Assembly: GCA_963709485.1 (NCBI GenBank)
Contig: CAVPWE010000006.1
Location: forward strand, 62,001 to 126,000
Length of the DNA stretch: 64,000 bases
Direction: 5' to 3'
From: JAXDBM01 sp963709485
Lineage (GTDB): Bacteria > Desulfobacterota > Syntrophia > Syntrophales > Fen-1087
The stretch's first letter is position 1. Each line of letters starts with the position of its first letter. The translations under genes were made by a program, and so were the position numbers. The notes under the pieces are model-generated. The model saw only the letters and a program-made list of their open reading frames with translations. It was not told where the DNA came from and did not search any database. Positions 17,068 to 25,930 of this stretch are shown here, in pieces.

Positions 17068-17697
17068 ATGAAACTGATTGTTGCAGGCATGACTGAATCG
17101 CGGCGCATTGAACTTCTGATACTCGTTTTTTTTATGGCTGGTGCCATAAGTTTTCCGGCAGCGAGTTCGGCGGACATATACAGGTATGTGGATAAGGAAG
17201 GCATCATTCACCTGACCAATGTGCCGACCGAAACGGGCGTAAAATACGACGTGATCCTGAGGGAAAAGCGCGTTCTTTTCAAGGTCAGATCTGCGGACAT
17301 CAACCGGTACGACCATCTGATCACACAGGCCGCTGAAAAATACAAGGTGGACTCCGCCCTCGTGAAGGCGGTGATCAAGGCGGAATCAAACTTCAACCAC
17401 CAGGCCGTATCCAGAAAAGGGGCCCGGGGCCTGATGCAGCTCATGCCGGCGACGGCCTCTTCCCTGCAGGTCCATGACAGTTTTCATCCCGAAAAAAATA
17501 TCGAAGGCGGCGTCCGGTACCTTCGCTATCTTCTGAACGTCTTTCGCGGGGATCTCTCCCTGGCCCTGGCCGCTTACAATGCCGGAGAAAAAGCGGTCGC
17601 CAAATACAACAACAGGATCCCCCCCTATCAGGAAACGCAGCACTACGTGCAGCGCGTTCTGGCCTATTTCAATCAATACAGAAACGATATCCGCTGA
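17068..17697 (+). CDS. Lytic transglycosylase, SLT domain, exported
   Basis: 209 residues (188 aa short form from ATG 17089 if the second Met is used; neither start has a strong ribosome site). A signal peptide ends near AASSA. A short DUF4124-like segment (DIYRYVDKEGIIHLTN) leads into an SLT domain with catalytic Glu in KAESNF, then GARGLMQLMPATA and the AAYNAGE motif. It cleaves peptidoglycan glycan strands in the periplasm. It is transcribed alone on the plus strand and converges on comEA. Confidence 0.9.
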   Translation: MKLIVAGMTESRRIELLILVFFMAGAISFPAASSADIYRYVDKEGIIHLTNVPTETGVKYDVILREKRVLFKVRSADINRYDHLITQAAEKYKVDSALVKAVIKAESNFNHQAVSRKGARGLMQLMPATASSLQVHDSFHPEKNIEGGVRYLRYLLNVFRGDLSLALAAYNAGEKAVAKYNNRIPPYQETQHYVQRVLAYFNQYRNDIR

Positions 17698-17723
17698 TTC
17701 GATCCGGGAGACTGACCCGATCT

Positions 17724-18287
17724 TCAGGAAGGCTTTCCGACGAAAAAGTATTTGCGCAGCCGGGAGAGCTTTTTCTCCTTGATGCCGGGTATTTTTTGAA
17801 GGTCTTCAACGGTTTTGAAGGGACCCGAATCGGCTCTGAAGGACAGGATCCTCTCGGCAGTGCGCTCCCCGATGCCCGACACCAGCATCAGGTCTTCAAG
17901 GGTGGCCCGGTTGAGGTCGATCGGCATATCGAGGGCCAGCCTTTCCGCCGCATCCATTTCCCCGAACTCCATCCTGTTGCCGGCGTGAACGGCAATGGCC
18001 TGACCGGCCTGCAGGGTCTTCTCAAGCACATACTTATCCGGATGATCCCGCTCCGCAATGCCGGCAATCTTCAGGAGCCCGGCAAGCGTCTCCTTTTCGG
18101 AAAGAAAATAAATGCCGTTCCCTTCAACAGCGCCCGTCAACTTCACCGCGATGGGTCCGTGACGGGAATCCCCATGGGACATTTGAATATCGCCGTGCGG
18201 GGAAGGTGTTAAACAGACCAGCCTGAGAAGGACGGCGGCGGCGGCGATCACGACGACCGCGATCAATCCGTCCGCCTGTCTTTTCAT
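17724..18287 (-). CDS. comEA: ComEA-like DNA-binding protein
   Basis: 187 residues from ATG 18287 (MKRQADGL). One N-terminal membrane segment is followed by an SLBB-like region (KLTGAVEGNGIYFL) and a C-terminal double helix-hairpin-helix (IDLNRATLEDLMLVSGIG). In competent bacteria ComEA binds incoming double-stranded DNA outside the membrane. Many non-competent deltaproteobacteria also carry such proteins, so natural transformation is not proven. It is the last gene of the run beginning at gph. Confidence 0.85.
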   Translation of the reverse strand: MKRQADGLIAVVVIAAAAVLLRLVCLTPSPHGDIQMSHGDSRHGPIAVKLTGAVEGNGIYFLSEKETLAGLLKIAGIAERDHPDKYVLEKTLQAGQAIAVHAGNRMEFGEMDAAERLALDMPIDLNRATLEDLMLVSGIGERTAERILSFRADSGPFKTVEDLQKIPGIKEKKLSRLRKYFFVGKPS

Positions 18288-18303
18288 GAGTGGCGTCGAC
18301 AAT

Positions 18304-19524
18304 TTACGATTCTTTATCCAATCCGAAGGCGTCGTGGAGGACCATAACGGCAAGCTCGGTGTATTTCGCCTGGATGACGCAGGAAACCTTGATCTCGGAG
18401 GTGCTGATCATCAGGATGTTGATCCCTTCCCTGGCAAGGGTTGCAAACATTTTGGCGGCCACACCGGAGTGGCTGATCATGCCGACACCGACAATGGAGA
18501 CTTTGGCGACATTCTCATCCACTTCCACCTTCTGGGCGCCGATGTCCTTCGATATCTCCTCCACCAGCCTGGAGGCCTGCCTGATGTCCTTTCGGGATAC
18601 GGTGAAGGTCAGATCGGTGAAGCCCTCGATGCTTGCGTTCTGAATGATCATGTCAACGACGATGTTATGCTCCGCCAAAGGCGTGAAAAGCCACGCCGCG
18701 ATCCCGGGCCGGTCCGGAACGTGGACGACCGTGATTTTTGCCTGATCCCGGTCATAGGTTACACCGGATATCACCTCTTTCTCCATCTCCTCATCCTCCT
18801 TCGTGACCAGGGTCCCGCCATCGTCGGTAAAAGAAGACCGGACATACACGGGAACCTGAAATTTCTTCGCCATTTCAACGGACCGGGGCTGGAGCACTTT
18901 CGCTCCCGACCTGGCCATCTCGAGCATCTCGTCGTAGGAAATCCTGTCCAGCCGGCGGGCCTTTCTGCAGATATTGGGGTCCGTCGTGTAGACGCCGTCC
19001 ACATCCGTGAAGATATCGCACACGTCTGCGCGCAATGCCGCCGCCAAGGCGACGGCACTGGTGTCGGAACCGCCCCGTCCGAGCGTCGTGATGTTGTTTT
19101 CGGAATCCACGCCCTGGAAACCGGCCACGACGACAATATATCCCTTTTTAAGCTCATTCCTGATCGTCTTGTTGTTGATGCTCAGGATCCTTGCCTTTTT
19201 GTAAGCCTGATCCGTGAGGATCTTTACCTGAAAACCCAGATAGGATTTCGCCTTGTAGCCGAGCCGGTTCAGCATCATCGCCAGCAGGGTTACGGTGACC
19301 TGTTCCCCCGTCGAAATCAGGGCATCGTATTCCCTTCCGTCCGGATCATCGGCCACCTGATGCGCCAGACTGATCAGCCGGTCCGTTTCACCGGCCATGG
19401 CCGAGAGAACCACGACAACCTGGTTCCCCTCCTCCTTTGCCCGGATCACCCTGCGGGCGACGTTCTCAATCTTGGCGATATTGGCTACGGATGTACCGCC
19501 GTATTTTTGAACCACAAGCGCCAT
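18304..19524 (-). CDS. lysC: Aspartate kinase
   Basis: 406 residues. It phosphorylates aspartate at the start of lysine, threonine and methionine synthesis. The N-terminal kinase signature KYGGTSVANIAKIENVA and GRGGSDTSAVALAAAL are present. Two ACT domains fill the C-terminus (KITVVHVPDRPG and KVSIVGVGM), predicting feedback control by amino acids. A good ribosome site (GGGAGG) precedes the ATG. Confidence 0.96.
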   Translation of the reverse strand: MALVVQKYGGTSVANIAKIENVARRVIRAKEEGNQVVVVLSAMAGETDRLISLAHQVADDPDGREYDALISTGEQVTVTLLAMMLNRLGYKAKSYLGFQVKILTDQAYKKARILSINNKTIRNELKKGYIVVVAGFQGVDSENNITTLGRGGSDTSAVALAAALRADVCDIFTDVDGVYTTDPNICRKARRLDRISYDEMLEMARSGAKVLQPRSVEMAKKFQVPVYVRSSFTDDGGTLVTKEDEEMEKEVISGVTYDRDQAKITVVHVPDRPGIAAWLFTPLAEHNIVVDMIIQNASIEGFTDLTFTVSRKDIRQASRLVEEISKDIGAQKVEVDENVAKVSIVGVGMISHSGVAAKMFATLAREGINILMISTSEIKVSCVIQAKYTELAVMVLHDAFGLDKES

Positions 19525-19527
19525 GCT

Positions 19528-20004
19528 TTAAAAACCTCCCTCTTTCAATGCTTTTGAGATCGCGGCCATGCGATCTTTCCGGCCGGTTATTTCAACGCTC
19601 CGCCGGTTCTGGTCCACATAGGCCATTGCAACCCATATGGACTTCTCCGGAATCACATCCCGTATTTTTTCCGCCCACTCGATGACGGTAACGCCCCTGC
19701 CAAAAAAAAATTCCTCATATCCCAGGTCCTGCAGGTCCTGCGAACCGGAAAGGCGGTAGACATCCAAATGAGTCAGGCGCAACCGGCCTGGATATTCATT
19801 CGCCAGGGTAAAGGTCGGACTGGTGATCCGGTAGGACTCCGGGACGCCAAGCCCTCTCGCAATTCCCTGGGTGAGACATGTTTTTCCCGATCCCAGTTCA
19901 CCTGTAAGCGCCACAATATCCCCTTCACCCAGACGTTCACCAAGGACATTCCCGATGCGAAAAGTCGCCGCCGGACTTTCAGATATAAATTGCAATGGTT
20001 TCAT
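19528..20004 (-). CDS. tsaE: tRNA threonylcarbamoyladenosine biosynthesis ATPase TsaE
   Basis: 158 residues from ATG 20004, chosen because GGAGAA precedes it and the ATG overlaps the acpS stop. P-loop GELGSGKT, followed by ITSPTFTLANEY and HLDVYRL, is the TsaE signature. It works with TsaB and TsaD to make t6A37 in tRNAs reading ANN codons; those partner genes are not in the window. Confidence 0.94.
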   Translation of the reverse strand: MKPLQFISESPAATFRIGNVLGERLGEGDIVALTGELGSGKTCLTQGIARGLGVPESYRITSPTFTLANEYPGRLRLTHLDVYRLSGSQDLQDLGYEEFFFGRGVTVIEWAEKIRDVIPEKSIWVAMAYVDQNRRSVEITGRKDRMAAISKALKEGGF

Positions 20005-20378
20005 TTCTCCAGGATCACCATTGCCGATGCATATTCGGAAGTATGGGTCAGGCTCAACTGCAGACGCCGGATGCACTGCTGCGCGAGCATTGCTTCCGCT
20101 TCACGGTGCACGACCAGTTCCGGCTGACCTTTCGGGCTGTTGACGACCTCGATATCTTTCAAATGCACACCCATGCCGATTCCGATCCCGAGGGCTTTGA
20201 GAAATGATTCCTTTGCAGCAAAACGGGCGGAAAAGTGAATGGCGGGAAACGCCTTTTTGTAGCAATAATCCATTTCCCGCTGCGTGTAAACCCTGGCCGT
20301 GAAACGCCTGTCCCACCGGTCGAGAATCCTCTTCAGCCGCCCGACGCTTACCAGATCGATCCCGATTCCTGCAATCAT
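20001..20378 (-). CDS. acpS: Holo-(acyl-carrier-protein) synthase
   Basis: 125 residues from ATG 20378 (MIAGIGIDLV), preceded by AAGG at a spacing of 8. An ATG two codons earlier overlaps the folP stop. AcpS transfers phosphopantetheine from CoA to ACP. The Mg-binding motif GIDLVSVGRLK and the FAAKESFLKALG motif are present. The position between folP and tsaE, with overlapping ends, indicates an operon. Confidence 0.95.
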   Translation of the reverse strand: MIAGIGIDLVSVGRLKRILDRWDRRFTARVYTQREMDYCYKKAFPAIHFSARFAAKESFLKALGIGIGMGVHLKDIEVVNSPKGQPELVVHREAEAMLAQQCIRRLQLSLTHTSEYASAMVILEK

Positions 20379-20380
20379 GG

Positions 20381-21607
20381 TCATACCCTTGCGATGGCAT
20401 CCGCGACGGCCGCCACACCTTTCATTTCCCGGACATCGTGGACCCTGACGATCTGGCACCCATTCATGATGGCAGCCGTCACGGCCGCCGCCGTTCTTGC
20501 CGTAAGGTCGGCGGCTCCGCGATCCCCTTGCTTTTCCAAAAAAGATTTCCGCGACGGGCCGGTCAGGATGGGCCTGCCCAGGACCTTGAACTCAGGCAGG
20601 TGTCTGATCAGCTTCAGGCTGTCGCCCCTCGTTTTGCCAAAGCCGATTCCCGGATCGATAATGACCTGTTCGGGCGGGATGCCCGCTGCCTGCGCTGTTC
20701 TCAGCCGCTCGCGGAAAAATTCGATGATCTCCCCCTGCAGAGACGGATAGTGCAGATCGCCCTGCTGCATCGTTTTGGGAACGCCCCGCATGTGCATGAA
20801 CACGAGTCCCGCGCCGGATTGCGCCATGACCTTCGCCATTTGGTCATCGAGTCGCATGGCACTGATGTCGTTGATGACCTCCGCGCCCGCAGCAACCGCC
20901 TCCCGCGCGACCACCGCCTTGGTGGTATCGATGGAAATGGGAACATCGACCTGTCCGGACAGGCTCCGAATCACTGGGAGGGTACGCCGAAGCTCCTCCT
21001 TCAAAGGGACCGGAACGGCGCCCGGCCGCGTAGATTCCCCGCCGACATCGAGCATATCCGCGCCGTCGGCAACCATTTGCAGGCCGCAGGCAACCGCATC
21101 TTCCGGAGATTCAAAACGTCCCCCGTCGGAGAAGGAATCGGGGGTAACATTCAGGATTCCCATGACAAGGGTCCGATCACCCAGAATCATGACGCGCCGA
21201 CCGGTCCGGATCTCCCATCGCTTGACTGCCAGATTTTCAAGCAACATTCGAAGGGCATCCGCCAGAACCGCCAAGCCGAAGGGCTGGAAAGCGATCTTTT
21301 CCGTGAATCGCCGGATCTGCTTGCGCGTACCGATCAGGACCAGGTCCGTCTTTTCGATGCTGCACGAGACCGACCCTCTTGCCACGGCCGCGTCGCCGCC
21401 GATGGACAGCATTTCCTGCTTGATGATGTTGGCCACTTTGCAGGGAAGCCCCTGGACATGGATGTTCACATTGGCCATTTTGGGGACCATGGCCGCGATC
21501 CCGTAAGGATCCACATCCATCTGTCTCAGGATCTCGGCAGCTTCATGCTCAGATGTCCATGACAGGGACCTCAGGGGATATTCTCCCCTTTTGTTTTCGT
21601 CGTCCAT
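20381..21607 (-). CDS. folP: Dihydropteroate synthase with N-terminal extension
   Basis: 408 residues from ATG 21607, longer than the 270-280 of classical DHPS. The C-terminal barrel has the folate signature MGILNVTPDSFSDGG, DVGGESTRPGA and the terminal KSFLEK...VHDVREM. The roughly 130-residue N-terminal extension (containing VHVQG-like IHVQGLPCKVANIIKQEMLS) looks like an accessory domain common in anaerobic deltaproteobacteria and clostridia. Its role is unknown to me. The gene lies 13 nt after ftsH. Confidence 0.93.
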   Translation of the reverse strand: MDDENKRGEYPLRSLSWTSEHEAAEILRQMDVDPYGIAAMVPKMANVNIHVQGLPCKVANIIKQEMLSIGGDAAVARGSVSCSIEKTDLVLIGTRKQIRRFTEKIAFQPFGLAVLADALRMLLENLAVKRWEIRTGRRVMILGDRTLVMGILNVTPDSFSDGGRFESPEDAVACGLQMVADGADMLDVGGESTRPGAVPVPLKEELRRTLPVIRSLSGQVDVPISIDTTKAVVAREAVAAGAEVINDISAMRLDDQMAKVMAQSGAGLVFMHMRGVPKTMQQGDLHYPSLQGEIIEFFRERLRTAQAAGIPPEQVIIDPGIGFGKTRGDSLKLIRHLPEFKVLGRPILTGPSRKSFLEKQGDRGAADLTARTAAAVTAAIMNGCQIVRVHDVREMKGVAAVADAIARV

Positions 21608-21620
21608 GAAGAGCCCGGTC

Positions 21621-23453
21621 TCACTGCTTCGGGGATGCGGATGTCCCCGCTTCGTCCGGAGAGCTGCTGCGGATGCCGATGATTTCATCCAGCTCCGCGG
21701 TGTTCAACACCTCTTTTTCCAGGAGCTGCAACGCGATATTGTTCAGCGCATCGATATGATCCAGAAGGAGCTGCCTGGCTTTTTCATAACTGTCTGAAAC
21801 GATCCGGGTCACTTCCTCGTCTATTCGCTTCGCCGTGTCCTCGCTGTAGTCCTTGTGTGTCGCGAACTCGCGACCCAGGAAGATCTGTTCCTCTTTCTTG
21901 CCGTAGGTCAGGGGTCCCATGGTCTCGCTCATACCCCACTCGCAAACCATTTTCCGGGCAAGGTTCGTCGCCCTTTCAATATCGTTGCCGGAGCCGGTGG
22001 TGAAGTCTTTCAGAATCAGTTCTTCCGCCGCTCTCCCGCCCAGCAGAATGGCAATATTGTTCAATAGATATTTCATCGGATAGGTGTGCTTTTCATCCTC
22101 CGGGAGCTGCTGGGTGAGGCCCAGTGCCCTGCCCCTCGGAATGATCGTCACCTTGTGGATCGGATCCGTGCCCGGCAACAGCCTGGCCACGAGCGCATGG
22201 CCGGATTCGTGGTAGGCCGTGTTTCGCTTTTCCTCGTCACTGATCACCATGCTTTTTCTTTCCACACCCATGAGAACCTTGTCCTTGGCGAATTCGAAGT
22301 CGCTCATAAAGACCTTTTCCTTGCCCAGCCGGGCCGCGAACAACACGGCCTCATTCACGAGGTTCTCGATGTCCGCACCGGAAAACCCCGGTGTGCCGCG
22401 GGCGATCACCCCGAAGTTCACGTCATCGGCCAGGGTCGTTTTCTTGGCGTGCACCCCGAAGATTTTTTCCCTGCCCCTGACATCGGGAAGCGGAACGACC
22501 ACCTGCCGGTCGAAGCGCCCCGGCCTGAGAAGGGCCGGATCGAGGACGTCCGGGCGGTTCGTGGCCGAAACCAGGATGACCCCCTCGTTGGATTCAAAGC
22601 CGTCCATTTCCACGAGCAGCTGGTTCAGGGTCTGTTCCCGTTCATCATGCCCGCCGCCCAGACCGGCGCCCCGGTGCCTGCCGACGGCGTCAATTTCGTC
22701 AATGAAGATGATGCAGGGAGCGTTTTTCTTTCCCTGGTTGAAAAGGTCCCGCACGCGGGAGGCCCCGACACCGACGAACATCTCAACGAAATCGGAACCG
22801 CTGATGCTCAGGAAAGGAACATCCGCTTCCCCGGCAATCGCCCGGGCCAGAAGGGTTTTTCCCGTACCCGGCTGGCCGACCAGCAGAAGGCCTTTTGGGA
22901 TGCGGCCTCCCAGTCGCGTAAATTTCTTGGGGTCTCTCAGGAATTCGATCACCTCTTCGAGTTCGGCCTTGGCCTCGTCGACGCCGGCCACATCCGCGAA
23001 GGTCACTTTCTTCGACTTGTCGGTGACGAGCCTCGCTCTGCTCTTTCCGAAGGCCATGGCCTTCCCGCCCCCGGACTGCATCTGGCGCATGAAGAAGATC
23101 CAGATGCCGATGAGAAGCAGCATGGGAAACCAGGAAATCAGGATATTCATGTACCAGGGAGCGTCCTCGGCCGGTTTGGCGGACACCCGCACGTTTTTTT
23201 CCCGGAGCAGGGGCATGAGCTGTGCATCTTTGGGCATATAGGTTTTGAAAGTTTTGCCGTCGGCGAGTTTGCCTGTGATGTTCTCTCCCTGAATGGTCAC
23301 CTCCGTCACCTGTCCCTTTTCAACCTGACCCACAAAATCGCTGAAGATCAGCGTTCCCTGAACACTCTTGGGCTGGCTGAAAAGATGGTAGAGAAGGACA
23401 AACACGAGGCTGATCACCAGCCAGAGGGCGATGTTTTTTTGCAGCGGGTTCAA
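21621..23453 (-). CDS. ftsH: ATP-dependent zinc metalloprotease FtsH
   Basis: 610 residues, start TTG 23453 with AAGGAG 9 bases before it. Two N-terminal membrane segments flank a periplasmic domain. The AAA+ module has Walker A GQPGTGKT, and the zinc site is HESGH. It degrades membrane and regulatory proteins such as LpxC. The upstream gap of 70 nt to tilS holds no clear promoter. Confidence 0.97.
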   Translation of the reverse strand: MNPLQKNIALWLVISLVFVLLYHLFSQPKSVQGTLIFSDFVGQVEKGQVTEVTIQGENITGKLADGKTFKTYMPKDAQLMPLLREKNVRVSAKPAEDAPWYMNILISWFPMLLLIGIWIFFMRQMQSGGGKAMAFGKSRARLVTDKSKKVTFADVAGVDEAKAELEEVIEFLRDPKKFTRLGGRIPKGLLLVGQPGTGKTLLARAIAGEADVPFLSISGSDFVEMFVGVGASRVRDLFNQGKKNAPCIIFIDEIDAVGRHRGAGLGGGHDEREQTLNQLLVEMDGFESNEGVILVSATNRPDVLDPALLRPGRFDRQVVVPLPDVRGREKIFGVHAKKTTLADDVNFGVIARGTPGFSGADIENLVNEAVLFAARLGKEKVFMSDFEFAKDKVLMGVERKSMVISDEEKRNTAYHESGHALVARLLPGTDPIHKVTIIPRGRALGLTQQLPEDEKHTYPMKYLLNNIAILLGGRAAEELILKDFTTGSGNDIERATNLARKMVCEWGMSETMGPLTYGKKEEQIFLGREFATHKDYSEDTAKRIDEEVTRIVSDSYEKARQLLLDHIDALNNIALQLLEKEVLNTAELDEIIGIRSSSPDEAGTSASPKQ

Positions 23454-23523
23454 TCGAATCGTCTCCTTAACGGAAAAAGCGTTTTATACAGGGTTTTTTC
23501 TCTACATTAACCGCAACATTATT

Positions 23524-24984
23524 TCAAATTATTTCTATTTTCAGAATTTTCTTCGTGCTGCCGGTGATCTTCACACGGTCGCTGAGCACGGAGCCGACGA
23601 TCCAGAGCACGGAAAGTGCATCGGTGAGCACAGGAGTACGCTTCCTCTTTTGAAGAGGGATTTTCCGGTCGATAAACTCGTTTTTCAATTTTTTCGTCCC
23701 CGCCATGCCGAGCGGCCGGATTCTGTCCCCCGGCCGCGGAAAACGGACGGTCAGCGGAGGAACAATGCAATCATAATCGATAAATACGGTCGAAGGGCAG
23801 TCGAAATGAACGGCCGGTGATTCCGCGAACGCAAAACAAAGGCGCAAAGAGCTTTCCGGAATAGCGATGACGCCCGGAACCATGATGTCCCCTGTTCCGG
23901 AGACAACGGCATCCTGCGGTACGGCATCGGGCGGTCCGCCTTCACCAGAACCGGCGGGCAGGTGTCGCCTGGCGGGCCGCCGGCTCCGCCGGATCACGAG
24001 CAGGTCATACTCGCGCCTGATCTCGAGATTGAGAGGGAGATGCAGGGAGCCGCTTGGACGCGGCGCCTCCATGAAATCCCGGACCGCCTGAATGTGAATA
24101 TACCCGATGCCCCGATGCGCTTTGGCGCATTTCAGCAAAAGGTGCTTGATCAGCCGGTTCCGAAGGGCTTCGTGCAGGCGCAGCAAATCCGGTATGCTGA
24201 TCCGCGTTTCCGGATCGGCCGGACCGGTCCGCACGATTCTCCGGTCGTCACAGATCCGTCGGACCGCCCCCCGCAGGTAATCATCATCCAGCCTCATGAT
24301 CTCCGCCGTCCGGCAGAGATTTTCCTCAAGGTGGGGATTGTACCTCTCCTTCAATTCCGGCAGCAGCCGGTGACGGATCCGGTTGCGCAGGTAGCGTTGA
24401 TCGGCGTTCGAATCGTCGATCATGAAGGAAAGACCTTCCGACCGGAGAAACCGGATGATATCATCCTTCGACAGCCCGATGAGCGGCCGAATGTAGATGC
24501 CATTGCGGACCGGCAGCATACCTTTCAAACCCTCGGCGCCGCTTCCCCGGAAAAGGTTCATCAAAACGGTTTCCGACTGGTCCCGGCGATGATGCCCCAG
24601 GGCGATTTTATGGGCGCCCTGCCGGCGACGCACCTCTTCAAAGAAAAAAAGCCTTGCCTCGCGGGCCGCCTCTTCGATGGATTTTTTTCCACCCCGGCAG
24701 ATCGCCCGGATGTCCAATTTGAGGAATTCGCAGATCAGCCCCATGCCCTCGCCGATCTGGCGGACGAACGCTTCCTCCTCATCCGCCCGCATCCCGCGAA
24801 GGCCATGGTTGACATGGGCCACGCACAGGGACAGTTCGTAAGTTTTCGACAGATGCCGCAGCGCCGCCAGCAGGGCCATGGAATCCGGCCCTCCAGAGAC
24901 GGCAACGACGACTCGGTCGCGGGGATTCAGCATCCGGTATTTTTCGACCGTCCGCTCGATTCGTTTGATCACATCGCCCGGCAT
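23524..24984 (-). CDS. tilS: tRNA(Ile)-lysidine synthetase
   Basis: 486 residues. The N-terminal PP-loop ATPase (SGGPDSMALL) modifies C34 of the CAU tRNA-Ile to lysidine. This is followed by a TilS substrate-binding region and a C-terminal domain (FPRPGDRIRPLGMAGTKKLKN). The tilS-ftsH order is widely conserved. The start is 7 nt after the gph stop. Confidence 0.94.
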   Translation of the reverse strand: MPGDVIKRIERTVEKYRMLNPRDRVVVAVSGGPDSMALLAALRHLSKTYELSLCVAHVNHGLRGMRADEEEAFVRQIGEGMGLICEFLKLDIRAICRGGKKSIEEAAREARLFFFEEVRRRQGAHKIALGHHRRDQSETVLMNLFRGSGAEGLKGMLPVRNGIYIRPLIGLSKDDIIRFLRSEGLSFMIDDSNADQRYLRNRIRHRLLPELKERYNPHLEENLCRTAEIMRLDDDYLRGAVRRICDDRRIVRTGPADPETRISIPDLLRLHEALRNRLIKHLLLKCAKAHRGIGYIHIQAVRDFMEAPRPSGSLHLPLNLEIRREYDLLVIRRSRRPARRHLPAGSGEGGPPDAVPQDAVVSGTGDIMVPGVIAIPESSLRLCFAFAESPAVHFDCPSTVFIDYDCIVPPLTVRFPRPGDRIRPLGMAGTKKLKNEFIDRKIPLQKRKRTPVLTDALSVLWIVGSVLSDRVKITGSTKKILKIEII

Positions 24985-24990
24985 GGCCTG

Positions 24991-25635
24991 TCAGGTAAAA
25001 AGACGCGGCAGTTCGTGGAAATGCTCATAGCAGAAATCGGGTTTCATCCGCATCAGGATCTTCCGGTCCGTCAGTCCCATCAGGAAAGAACAGCTGATTA
25101 TTCCAGCATTTCGGGCAAGCAGAATATCATTCACGCCATCGCCGATCATCACGGTCCGTTCCGGAGAAGCGTCGAAACGCTCCAGCAGCGGATATACCAG
25201 TCGGGCGTCGGGTTTGATGTGAGGCGTGCTGTCCGCGCCGAGAATATCGTCAAAAAAACTCGTTATGCCAAGCCCGTCGCTGATGACGCGGGCAAAAGGG
25301 TGCCTCTTGTTGGTCAGAATCACTTTTTTCTTTTCCGCAAAATGGCGCAGCGCCGCTTCAACGCCGGGATACAAACGCGTGGTATCCAGCATATGTTCGC
25401 GGTAGTGTTTCGAAAAGATTTCGACCGCCTCGTCAAGGCGCCCCTGCGAGGCCACCCCAAGAGACCGCTCGATCAGTTTCCGGATGCCGTCCCCGATATA
25501 CTGAAGAATAATACCGTCTGCAATCGGGGGCAGTTCCATCGCATGCAGGGCATGGTTGACGGACATCGCGATATCCTTCCCTGAAGTAACGAGCGTGCCG
25601 TCCAGGTCAAAAATCATCAAATCAACCGGTATCAT
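24991..25635 (-). CDS. gph: HAD-family phosphatase, probable phosphoglycolate phosphatase
   Basis: 214 residues. HAD motif I is DLDGTLV, motif II is VILTNK, motif III includes KPDARLV and motif IV is GDGVNDILLARNAG. The cap between motifs I and II is helical, as in the Gph/PGP subfamily. It would remove 2-phosphoglycolate formed by DNA repair, but HAD substrates are hard to assign from sequence. It is the first gene of a long minus-strand run and diverges from the pan leader. Confidence 0.82.
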   Translation of the reverse strand: MIPVDLMIFDLDGTLVTSGKDIAMSVNHALHAMELPPIADGIILQYIGDGIRKLIERSLGVASQGRLDEAVEIFSKHYREHMLDTTRLYPGVEAALRHFAEKKKVILTNKRHPFARVISDGLGITSFFDDILGADSTPHIKPDARLVYPLLERFDASPERTVMIGDGVNDILLARNAGIISCSFLMGLTDRKILMRMKPDFCYEHFHELPRLFT

Positions 25636-25685
25636 AAATCACCATAAACCGCTGTTCCTCGATCAGTAAGAAACTATATTAAAAA

Positions 25686-25905
25686 CCTGTTGCGTTTACA
25701 ACAGGAGATCGCTCCTCAAAGGCATTTTCGAACCGGTGTGTCGTCGTCCGTATGCTGCTCTTTGTGATTGACTGAAAACCGCTTTTCATGATAGGAGAAT
25801 CATACCGCTTGGATCCAGTTGCGGACTGAGACGGAACCGTCGATGTAAGCATCCAGTCTGATCATGATGTCAGGCCTTCCGGTTTTTGTCCGGAAGGCTT
25901 TTTTT
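25686..25905 (+). ncRNA. Highly structured leader or small RNA upstream of panG-panB
   Basis: A candidate -10 TATATT (25675-25680) would start a transcript at about 25687, which is the first base of a perfect hairpin, CCTGTTG/CAACAGG. Further local stems follow: GAAAA-CCGC-TTTTC, ATGAT-AGGAGA-ATCAT, CCGC/GCGG, and a probable three-way element GGACTG/CAGTCT enclosing GACG-GAAC-CGTC and GATG-TAAG-CATC. It ends in a strong terminator. It stands just before the pantothenate genes, where pan-motif leaders are known in deltaproteobacteria. It could also be a stand-alone sRNA. Confidence 0.6.
25874..25905 (+). terminator. Rho-independent terminator or attenuator before panG
   Basis: GCCTTCCGG, seven-base loop, CCGGAAGGC, then seven T residues on the plus strand. 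It lies only 25 nt before the panG start codon. panG must therefore be read through it, or be driven by a promoter squeezed into the T-run (TATGAT at 25905-25910 with a poor -35). Confidence 0.9.
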
Positions 25906-25930
25906 ATGATAAGGCAGAATCGGGATCAAT

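Noticed and set aside
25800..25860. GACGGAACCGTC resembling a T-box core
   Set aside because: It lacks the conserved T-box sequence and specifier stem; the palindrome is better explained as a local hairpin of the pan leader.
25870..25905. CCGGAAGG resembling part of bacterial SRP RNA
   Set aside because: The match is confined to a terminator stem and lacks the GGTCAGG and GAAGCAGC context.
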